From NCBI GenBank assembly GCA_024229395.1, contig JAAESM010000050.1:376758-440757 (forward strand): DNA of 64,000 bases, written 5' to 3'. The notes below the pieces were generated by a model, which did no database searches, had not been told where the DNA came from, and saw only the letters and a list, made by a program, of their open reading frames with translations. Origin of the DNA: Planctomycetota bacterium. GTDB lineage: Bacteria > Planctomycetota > UBA1135. Below, one piece after another: positions 48,275-56,150 of this stretch. The position numbers were made by a program, and so were the translations under genes. Numbering within the stretch: the stretch's first letter is position 1; every line of letters begins with the position of its first letter.

Positions 48275-49156
48275 GTGATTGTACCCCCAGAATTGGTGAT
48301 ATACTTCGGCGGAAATTTGGTTTCCAAGCGCTTCGAAAGACTCGGATACGCCTCAACCTTGACTGCCCCCACCTCTTCGCCCAATACGCCCCCCCAACTC
48401 ACCCTCATGGGGTTGGATGTCCATGCAGTCACCAATGTCGAGTGTGTCGACTTCGTGGCCTCGGAATGGGCGGCAGGACGTGGTGGTTGGTTACACACGG
48501 TGAACTTGGATCATCTGCGGATGATCACGGCGGGAAAGTTTTTTGATGGACCTTTGCCTTATGCGGAAATGCGCGTTTGTGACGGTGCGCCGTTGATCTG
48601 GGCAAGCCGCCTGCAAAAAACGCCCTTGCCAGAACGTGTCGCCGGCTCCGACTTGATCCGTAGCCTGACCAAAGCCGCGGCCGAAAACGAGCGCAGTGTC
48701 TATTTCCTCGGCGGAAACCCCGGTTCTGCTGAAGGTGCGGCGGCTCAACTGCAGCAAGAGTTTCCAGGTTTCAAGGTGGCGGGCATTCTGTGCCCCGATT
48801 TCGGATTCGAGAAGGATCCCGAACAGCTCCAGAAGATCACTGATTCCCTAGTCGAATCGCAACCTGACTTGGTATTTGTGGCGGTCGGTGCGCCCAAAAG
48901 TGAGCGCTTGATTCAAGATTGGAAAAAGCTGGTCCCAAAGGCATGGTGGGCCGGTGTGGGCATCAGCTTCAGTTTCGTGACCGGCGAGGTCAAACGTGCA
49001 CCACGTTGGATGCAAGTGACCGGCACCGAATGGATTCACCGCATGCTGCAGGAGCCTGGGCGCCTATTGAAGCGCTATCTGGTGCATGGCATCCCATTCG
49101 CCATCAAAATGTTCTGGCACAGCTTCAAGCAGCGCTCCAAGAAAAAAGGCGAGTAG
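48275..49156 (+). CDS. WecB/TagA/CpsF family glycosyltransferase
   Basis: 'LMGLDVHAVTNVECVDFVASEWAAGRGGWLHTVNLDHLRMI', 'DGAPLIWASRLQKTPLPERVAGSDLI', 'VFVAVGAPKSERLIQDWKKLVPKAWWAGVGISFSFVTGEVKRAPRWMQ', 'GTEWIHRMLQEPGRLLKRYL'. A start at 48407 (MGLDVHA) is plausible. Confidence 0.92.
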   Translation: MIVPPELVIYFGGNLVSKRFERLGYASTLTAPTSSPNTPPQLTLMGLDVHAVTNVECVDFVASEWAAGRGGWLHTVNLDHLRMITAGKFFDGPLPYAEMRVCDGAPLIWASRLQKTPLPERVAGSDLIRSLTKAAAENERSVYFLGGNPGSAEGAAAQLQQEFPGFKVAGILCPDFGFEKDPEQLQKITDSLVESQPDLVFVAVGAPKSERLIQDWKKLVPKAWWAGVGISFSFVTGEVKRAPRWMQVTGTEWIHRMLQEPGRLLKRYLVHGIPFAIKMFWHSFKQRSKKKGE

Positions 49157-49159
49157 TCT

Positions 49160-49194
49160 GCGCCAGCCGCCTAGGTTGGCGGCAGCGCTTTTTT
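49160..49194 (+). terminator. GC-rich hairpin followed by T6 downstream of the WecB/TagA-type gene
   Basis: GCCGCC(49166-49171)-taggtt-GGCGGC(49178-49183), extended with outer GCGC pairs, then CTTTTTTG. Confidence 0.5.
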
Positions 49195-51243
49195 GCGACT
49201 CTTCAGCAGCTCGCGGTAGTAACCACGGCCGTGGAAGATCTTGGCGTTGTGCAATAAGGTTCCAACTGCCGATGGATGCAGCGAGGCAAGCACGTCGCCG
49301 GCGCGTTGAACCTCACCGCGCGTTTGCGCTTGCGCTTCGACCATCAGCACCACCAAGTCCACCGAAGAAGCCATGTGCTCGGCGTCGGCAGAACCCAACA
49401 GTGGGTCGGCACGAATCAAAACCAAGTCATAAGCAGCAGCGGCTTCACGCAGGATTTGGTCCCAACCGGCGAAGACATGCGCCTGGTCGTTGAGTGGATT
49501 ACCGTACTCGCAGAAATCCCAGCCATCACGAGCCACGACTTCTAGGCCACGACCAGCCATCAAGGCAAGGAAACCACCAGTGGTCTGTGCCCCCATCGCT
49601 TTGGCATTGCGCGGCGCGGCGGCATCAACCACCAACACCTTGCGGCCAAAGGCTGCGAGTGCACTTGCGATATCGTTGACCACGTTCTGCGATCCTTTGC
49701 CTGCCTTCACTTCAGTGAATTGAATCAGGCGCGAGGAAGCATAGGACTGGTCTCGATCCAAGGCTAATGCGAAGCGACGAATCTGATCCTTAGCCAGATG
49801 CATCTGCGCACCACGCTTCGGTTCCGGAATCCAGATCGCTGGCGGGAAGCCAAACACCGCTTCCACATCTTGGGTGGTGTGCACGCGGTTATCGCGCATG
49901 TCGATCAGCAAGGGCAGACCGATCGCAAGGATTAAAGTCAAGATGGCGACCAGCGCCAAGTTGCGGATCAGCTTACTCTCACCCTGTTCGGGAGATGTTG
50001 GCGCTTGCGCGATGCTCACGAAACTTGGAGATTGATTCTCCAACTCGAAGTAGTTGAGGCGCTCGGTGATCTGACCATGGCGCTCCAGGTCTTCGGTCAA
50101 GGTGGCTTCCAGCACCATGCCCTCCTGGAAGGAACTGACGAAATCCTTGGCGGTCTTGCCAAGCGTTTCCACTTCAGTGGTCAGTTGTTCGATGCGCTTT
50201 TCAGTACGGCGCAACTCCATCTCATCGGCCACGCGACTCGCTTCAGCGTGACGCACCAACAGATCCCTGATCTGCTGCTCGAGCGACTTCACTTCCTGCT
50301 CCAAACCAGCACGCGCCACGTGACCAGGGTTCATGGCCAACATGCGGTTCATGATATCGGAACGGCGTTCGACTAGCGGGCCGACGACCTGGGCAAGCCC
50401 TTCATTAATCGATTCCGCACCGCCGAGCAAGACCATTTCAAGCATGGCATCGTTGGCATCGAGCGGATCCTCAAGCTCCAACTCCATCTTCATGGTGGTA
50501 GCGGAACGTTCGGCCTCGACTAGGGCAAGGCGAGCGTTCTCCAACGGCGTGACCCATGGGTTGGAACGCGTTTCAGAGAAATCCAAGACGTTGAGATTTT
50601 CGGCGGCGGCCTTCAACAATCCACGCTTCTTCGCGATGGTCTCATCCAACTCCGCGATCAAGCCACGCAACACATCCGGGCGCTCATCCTTTTCGAAGGA
50701 GAACTCCAAGCGGTGGGCGTCAAGGAATGCCGCTAATAGCCCATCCAGGGCATCTTGCAGCACATAAGGGTTGTAACCCGTGACGTCGACTGCGATCCGA
50801 TAGGTGTTGCGCAGTAGGTATACATCTAGAGCGCGCGAGAATCCCGCGACCGCTGCTGCGGACCCCAAGACTTCCGGTGCCCAAACGCCGTTGTCGAGCT
50901 GACCGGCGCGGCGCAAACCATCTTCCAGAACATCGGGGCGCATCATCAGGCCCACTTGCTCATTGCGGAAGATGTCGTACTCGGTGGTGTTGCGCAACTC
51001 GACCTCGCGGTCAGTTTCCAACATGCGTTGGAAGTTGCGCTCAACACGGACTTCGGAGAAGGAAGAGTAGGTCACTTCCTCGCGGTCCACCATGTAGTAG
51101 CCACCAGCTCCCCCCGTAACGATGATCAGGAAAATCGAAAGTATGATGTGCTTTCGAAAACTCTGGAAAAAGTTCAGAGGTTTCGGCTCTGGCTTAGCCC
51201 CCGGGGTGATGGCGGCTAAGCTGTGCGTTTCAGAGATGTTCAA
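49171..51243 (-). CDS. Wzc/GumC-type polysaccharide co-polymerase with degenerate C-terminal tyrosine-kinase (ParA-like) domain
   Basis: 690 aa; N-terminal Wzz-like TM and coiled coil, second TM 'LIRNLALVAILTLILAIGLPLLIDMRDNRVHTTQDVEAVFGFPPAIWIPE', then ATPase-like domain 'QFTEVKAGKGSQNVVNDIASALAAFGRKVLVVDAA'. Confidence 0.88.
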   Translation of the reverse strand: MNISETHSLAAITPGAKPEPKPLNFFQSFRKHIILSIFLIIVTGGAGGYYMVDREEVTYSSFSEVRVERNFQRMLETDREVELRNTTEYDIFRNEQVGLMMRPDVLEDGLRRAGQLDNGVWAPEVLGSAAAVAGFSRALDVYLLRNTYRIAVDVTGYNPYVLQDALDGLLAAFLDAHRLEFSFEKDERPDVLRGLIAELDETIAKKRGLLKAAAENLNVLDFSETRSNPWVTPLENARLALVEAERSATTMKMELELEDPLDANDAMLEMVLLGGAESINEGLAQVVGPLVERRSDIMNRMLAMNPGHVARAGLEQEVKSLEQQIRDLLVRHAEASRVADEMELRRTEKRIEQLTTEVETLGKTAKDFVSSFQEGMVLEATLTEDLERHGQITERLNYFELENQSPSFVSIAQAPTSPEQGESKLIRNLALVAILTLILAIGLPLLIDMRDNRVHTTQDVEAVFGFPPAIWIPEPKRGAQMHLAKDQIRRFALALDRDQSYASSRLIQFTEVKAGKGSQNVVNDIASALAAFGRKVLVVDAAAPRNAKAMGAQTTGGFLALMAGRGLEVVARDGWDFCEYGNPLNDQAHVFAGWDQILREAAAAYDLVLIRADPLLGSADAEHMASSVDLVVLMVEAQAQTRGEVQRAGDVLASLHPSAVGTLLHNAKIFHGRGYYRELLKSRKKALPPT

Positions 51244-52262
51244 TTGCTAGTCGTGACGTCGTAGACGATTCCGAGCTGAGCGATAGGCTGCAGTTGACGG
51301 AAGACCCAACCAATCTCGGCGAGGGTGTGACGTGGAGCAAAGACGATGTCGCCCTTGGCCAAGCCGCGGTTCTGAAGGAAATCACCTTCCGAGAACTCCT
51401 CATAATCGAAGGTGTCTTGCGTGCCTTCGGTCGGACGCAGCAAACGAATGCCGTCGTCGTCACAGTCTTCGGTGATGCCGCCAGCCAGGGCGAGTGCATC
51501 GACCGCAGTCATGCCATGACGCAGTGGGTACATGCCAGGACGCTCCACTTCACCCAATACGTAGATTAGGCGTTGGGTATCGGCAGTGACGTGGATGACG
51601 TCGCCAGGGACGAGTTCCACGTTGAGACTCATGTCGCCATCGTGCAGCAGTTGATCGAGATCGATCCACAGCAGCGATTCCTTGCCACGCATGATCGCGC
51701 AACGTTCCGGGGTGAGACCGTTGGCATCCTTGCGCAAACCATCCGCGGTACCGATTGCGCGCAACAAGGTTGGCACGCCATCGAACTTGTACTCGCCAGG
51801 CGAACCGACACTTCCCAGCACCACGATCGAATAAGCGTTGTAGCTATCGATGCCAAGGGTGACAGAAAGATCCGAGTAGGCATTGGCGAATGCTGCATCG
51901 ACTGCAGCATGGGCATCGGTGCGTAACTTGCCGCCTAGGTGCACATCACCGACGACTGGAAGCGAGATGTAACCATCTGGACCGACACGGTGCGAACCGG
52001 ACAAGTCATCACGACCGAAGACGGTGACTGTGACGTCGTCGCCAGGAGAGATGCGATATCCACTTGCGTTCGCTTTCTCACCAGCGGCACGGAACTCGGC
52101 CAGGATCTCGGTGGCTTCGGAACTGTAATCAGCCGAAGGCCCGCCAACATCAGAGATCGGTGGCAGCGACGAGAAATCAGGCTCAGGAGCGGCGCAAGAT
52201 GTCGCAAAAACCGGCATAGCCAGCGCAGCAACAAGGCAAAACTTTTGCAATTGGGTATTCAT
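51240..52262 (-). CDS. polysaccharide export protein (Wza-like, SLBB-containing)
   Basis: 340 aa; lipobox 'ALAMPVFATSCAA'; 'YRISPGDDVTVTVFGRDDLSGSHRVGPDGYISLPVVGDVHLGGK', SLBB-like 'IVVLGSVGSPGEYKFDGVPTLLRAIGTADGL' and 'IYVLGEVERPGMYPLRHGMTAVDALALAGGITEDC'. Confidence 0.94.
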   Translation of the reverse strand: MNTQLQKFCLVAALAMPVFATSCAAPEPDFSSLPPISDVGGPSADYSSEATEILAEFRAAGEKANASGYRISPGDDVTVTVFGRDDLSGSHRVGPDGYISLPVVGDVHLGGKLRTDAHAAVDAAFANAYSDLSVTLGIDSYNAYSIVVLGSVGSPGEYKFDGVPTLLRAIGTADGLRKDANGLTPERCAIMRGKESLLWIDLDQLLHDGDMSLNVELVPGDVIHVTADTQRLIYVLGEVERPGMYPLRHGMTAVDALALAGGITEDCDDDGIRLLRPTEGTQDTFDYEEFSEGDFLQNRGLAKGDIVFAPRHTLAEIGWVFRQLQPIAQLGIVYDVTTSN

Positions 52263-52421
52263 GATGGAAGCTGAAAGCGATTAAGGCGGAAGCTTAGCAC
52301 TTCTTATCGGCAACTGACGAGCGATTCTATACCCCTAACGGAGAGCTTCAGTAAAGCGTGCGGCGAGCCGCAAACGCCTTAGGATTCAACTCTTGCGAGT
52401 GATACTATTCAGCTAACCATC

Positions 52422-53690
52422 ATGCCCTCTCCACGCGTCCTGATCGTGGCTGAAAACGTGTCCGCACGTTTCGGCGGCGAAGCCTTCTTGCCGTTGCACT
52501 ACTTCCGAGTGCTGCGTGCGCGTGGCGTTCCCGTATGGTTACTGACGCATCAACGAGTCCGCAAAGAGCTCGAGGAGCTGTTTCCCGATGCCGGCGACGC
52601 CATGCTGTTCGTGCCCGATACCAAAATGCAAGTTTTCTTGCATAAGGCCGGCATGAAACTGCCATCACGGATCAAGAGCTTCACCACCAACTTCCTAGTT
52701 CAGATTATATCGGAGCGGATGCAGCGCAAGATCGCACGCGGAATCGTGGCCAAGGAAAAAATAACCGTGGTGCATCAGCCCACCCCAGTGTCGCCGCGCT
52801 TGCCTTCGGGCATGTACAAGGTCAATGCTCCAGTGCTGATCGGTCCTATGAACGGCGGCATGACTTATCCGCCCGCCTTCAGCCATATGGCCAGCAAGCT
52901 CGAAAATGCGATCTTGTGGGTTTTGAGTGGCACGGTGTCGATCGCGCAACGCATCTTCCCTGGCAAACGACGCGCAGCCTTGCTGCTGGTGTCGAATCAA
53001 CGCACCCGCGACGCCCTGCCGCCGATCTTGCGCGATGTTCCGGTCAAGGAACTGGTCGAGAATGGCGTCGACCAGAGCCGCTTCAAGGTCCAGCCGCGCG
53101 AAGCCGCCGACCCGAGCAGGATGACTTTCGCTTTTGTAGGTCGTTTAATCAACTTGAAGGCGGTTGACATCATCTTCGAGGCTCTGGCTGGCTTGGAGAG
53201 CCCGGTAGAGGTGCGCTTGGAGTTGTTCGGCGATGGCGAAGACCGCCAGACTCTTGAGGCGCTGGCCTTGGAGTTAGGCCTGCAAGACCGCGTGGTCTTC
53301 CACGGATTCATGGCTCAAAAGGAAGTCGCAATAAGGCTAGGACAGCTGGATGGCCTAGTCCTTGCCAGTTTGCACGAATGTGGCGGCGCCGTGGTGCTGG
53401 AAGCTATGGCGATGGGTCTGCCAGTGATTGCCACGAATTGGGGCGGTCCGGCTGACTATTTGGACCCAAGCTGCGGAATTTTGCTGGACCCCACCAGCCG
53501 AGAATCACTGGTACAGGAGTTCCGGGCATCGATGAAATTATTGGCCGAAAACCCCGATAAACGCGCAGAAATGGGCAAGGCCGGGCGCGCAAAGGTGGAT
53601 GCGGAGTTTGATTGGGAAGCCAAAGTGGATGCCATGGTGGAGATATATCGCTCCCTGGAGTCTGGCCAGCCGGCCTCCTCGCAGGAATAA
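52422..53690 (+). CDS. glycosyltransferase family 4
   Basis: 'RVLIVAENVSARFGGEAFLPLHYFRVLRARG', 'MTFAFVGRLINLKAVDIIFEALAGLESPVEVRLELFGDGEDRQ', 'LHECGGAVVLEAMAMGLPVIATNWGGPADYL'. Confidence 0.94.
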   Translation: MPSPRVLIVAENVSARFGGEAFLPLHYFRVLRARGVPVWLLTHQRVRKELEELFPDAGDAMLFVPDTKMQVFLHKAGMKLPSRIKSFTTNFLVQIISERMQRKIARGIVAKEKITVVHQPTPVSPRLPSGMYKVNAPVLIGPMNGGMTYPPAFSHMASKLENAILWVLSGTVSIAQRIFPGKRRAALLLVSNQRTRDALPPILRDVPVKELVENGVDQSRFKVQPREAADPSRMTFAFVGRLINLKAVDIIFEALAGLESPVEVRLELFGDGEDRQTLEALALELGLQDRVVFHGFMAQKEVAIRLGQLDGLVLASLHECGGAVVLEAMAMGLPVIATNWGGPADYLDPSCGILLDPTSRESLVQEFRASMKLLAENPDKRAEMGKAGRAKVDAEFDWEAKVDAMVEIYRSLESGQPASSQE

Positions 53691-53795
53691 TTGCAGGCTT
53701 CGTTTCGCCTGGAAATCTCTGAAAATCAAGCTTAAGTCGAAGTCGCTTTTATCCGTTGTTGGACTATGAGCGCCCTCGTGTATCTACCTAATTCC

Positions 53796-55955
53796 ATGTC
53801 GCAGTCCAGTTTAGGCCTTGTCAAAGGCTTCCTCACAACACTTGCTCTTGCCACACTCGCCAGTTGCGGCGGCGGTGGCGGTGATGTGGTCAGCTCAGGT
53901 GGCGGCGGCGGTAGTACCTCGCTGAACTTTTCGTCGCCGTGGGCAGGCATCAATCTGGCAGCACCAAACCAACTGCCAGCACCATCGGCGGGCCAAGGCT
54001 CCGGAGGCATTGCTGCGGGCGCAAACTATGCTTCGGAAGTTGGCGCGGAAAACCTGGCTGCTGTCCCTCAGGGTGGACGCTTCAACCCCAACTACGCCAG
54101 CGACACACCGAAGAAGTCGGCGCGCTTGGCATGGGGTACTTATTGGTTGGATATGTCGGACAAGCGCGAGGCCACGGCGATCGTCTTGAATTGGCTGGAC
54201 CAACCGCTACCGAGTAATGTATGGATTGGATTAGCGAACTGGGATAAGAACCGTTGGGCTTGGCGCAAGATTTCGTCCTTGAACAAGGTCACACCTCCGA
54301 ACTCGTTGGATCCTTACATTCGCGATTCCGACAACATGCTTGCTTGCACAATCCTCGTCATTGGTGCGGACCCAGCGGTGCTCGACACCGTGGCCACCAA
54401 CCAGAGCGGCGACACCCCGCCCCCAGAGGCCGACGGACTGCTGAACGAAAATGCGCACTTGGGCATCAACCTCGGCACCGTGGATGACTGGAACCCCACC
54501 ACCGTGTTTACCGACGTCTTCAAGACCTCGAAGACCTGGATTCCACAGGATGTCGTCGGCGGTCCATGGGATAACGGCCACGCCATCAACGTAGACAGCA
54601 ATGGCTGGGTCACTTCTTTGGATCCTGGCCAAGCGGTGATTGCAGTGATGATGACCAACATGGTCGGCGTTTATCCAGAAGGCAACTACACATGCCTTTA
54701 CGACGGCGACGGCACCATCGAGTTCACCCTCAATGCCAGTGTGGTATCGGCGGAACCTGGTCGCTTGATCGTCCATGTGGAGAGTGACGGCACCATTGGT
54801 CTGCGCATCACATCCACCAACCCTGCGGATTATGTGCGCAACATCAGGCTGATTATTCCTGGTTATGAAAACACTTATGAGACCCAGGTTTTCCATCCTG
54901 ATTTCCTCGCCAGCATCGATGAATTCAACGTGCTGCGCTTTATGGATTGGGGTTGGACCAACACCGCTCAAGTCGAGGACTGGAGCGATCGCACCAAGCT
55001 GACCAGTTCCACCCAGACACGCAGCGAAAGCGCAGGTGTCTGCCTCGAACACATGATCGACTTGTGCAACACGCAACTGGCTGACGCATGGATCTGCATC
55101 CCCTACAAAGCGACGGATGATTATGTGCAGAAGGCCGCGGCACTGATTCAGGCCCGCCTTGACCCACACCTGCGCGTTCATATCGAATACAGCAATGAGG
55201 TGTGGAACGGCGTGTTCCAAGTCGCCAACTACGCCCGCGATAAGGGCCTTTCCGCTGGGCTATCCACCAACGCTTTCCAAGCACAGATGCGCTGGTACTC
55301 GCAACGTAGTCAAGAGATTCACACCATCTTCGCTGATGCCTTCGTGGATGAGCCGGAACGCCTGCTGCGCATTGTTGCCGGCCAGAGCACCAACCCTTGG
55401 GTAGGCACCACCGTGATGGATTGGGATGGCACTGCAGGCGAAGTTGATGACACCAATGTTGCCGACCGCTTCGATCACTACGCAGCCGCGCCTTACTTCG
55501 GTAACTCCTTGGGTCTGGAGCCACAAGCAAGCATTACCGCAACTTGGACAATGGAACAGCTGCTCACTGCTTGTGAGGCGGAGAGTCTGGCCGCGACCGG
55601 CCCAGGCAGTTCCACCGAGTCGAATGCCAACAACGCCACAACACGTGGGATCACACTGATTTCCTACGAAGGTGGTCAACACCTTGCGGGTGTCGGCCCG
55701 GCCGTCAACAACGACGACCTGACCACACTGTTCACCGCTGCAAACCGCAACGAAGGCATGCGCCAGCTTTACTTGGACCACATGCGCCGCTGGTCGGCAG
55801 CCGGTGGTGGCCTGTTCGTGGCTTACAACCACGTCGGTATCTACTCCAAGTTCGGTAGTTGGGGCTTGCTCGAGAACCAGAACCAAGATCCAGAAACAGC
55901 ACCAAAGCTGCAAGGCTTGCTGGACTGGGTCGGCGAGTTGACAGCTGCGGAATAG
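53796..55955 (+). CDS. large secreted lipoprotein, glycoside-hydrolase-like (function uncertain)
   Basis: Start at 53796 (MSQSSLGLVKGFLTTLALATLASCGGGGGD lipobox + Gly linker) or 53766. 'HLRVHIEYSNEVWNGVFQVANYARDKGL' and 'GITLISYEGGQHLAG' look like TIM-barrel carbohydrate-active contexts. Confidence 0.65.
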   Translation: MSQSSLGLVKGFLTTLALATLASCGGGGGDVVSSGGGGGSTSLNFSSPWAGINLAAPNQLPAPSAGQGSGGIAAGANYASEVGAENLAAVPQGGRFNPNYASDTPKKSARLAWGTYWLDMSDKREATAIVLNWLDQPLPSNVWIGLANWDKNRWAWRKISSLNKVTPPNSLDPYIRDSDNMLACTILVIGADPAVLDTVATNQSGDTPPPEADGLLNENAHLGINLGTVDDWNPTTVFTDVFKTSKTWIPQDVVGGPWDNGHAINVDSNGWVTSLDPGQAVIAVMMTNMVGVYPEGNYTCLYDGDGTIEFTLNASVVSAEPGRLIVHVESDGTIGLRITSTNPADYVRNIRLIIPGYENTYETQVFHPDFLASIDEFNVLRFMDWGWTNTAQVEDWSDRTKLTSSTQTRSESAGVCLEHMIDLCNTQLADAWICIPYKATDDYVQKAAALIQARLDPHLRVHIEYSNEVWNGVFQVANYARDKGLSAGLSTNAFQAQMRWYSQRSQEIHTIFADAFVDEPERLLRIVAGQSTNPWVGTTVMDWDGTAGEVDDTNVADRFDHYAAAPYFGNSLGLEPQASITATWTMEQLLTACEAESLAATGPGSSTESNANNATTRGITLISYEGGQHLAGVGPAVNNDDLTTLFTAANRNEGMRQLYLDHMRRWSAAGGGLFVAYNHVGIYSKFGSWGLLENQNQDPETAPKLQGLLDWVGELTAAE

Positions 55956-55978
55956 CCCCGCGAATGCAACGGCCATAG

Positions 55979-56016
55979 ATAAGGGCCAGCAAGATGAAAG
56001 TCTTGCTGGCCCTTAT
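55979..56016. terminator. strong bidirectional hairpin between convergent genes
   Basis: Perfect 16-bp arms ATAAGGGCCAGCAAGA (55979-55994) / TCTTGCTGGCCCTTAT (56001-56016), 6-nt loop TGAAAG. Confidence 0.85.
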
Positions 56017-56150
56017 GAATTCCCGGGCTGTGATCCGTGTGTTGGTCTATCGCTCGTGTCGGTTTAGCGGTTGCTGTAGTCCTTTGTCAGACTGCAGCCC
56101 TACCGAATCCGACCGCGGTGCCACTGACCGCCGCCCCAGCAACCGCCGCC

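Noticed and set aside
54231-55220. 329-aa minus ORF opposite the large lipoprotein
   Set aside because: Shadow ORF; the + strand frame has a signal peptide, lipobox and full length.
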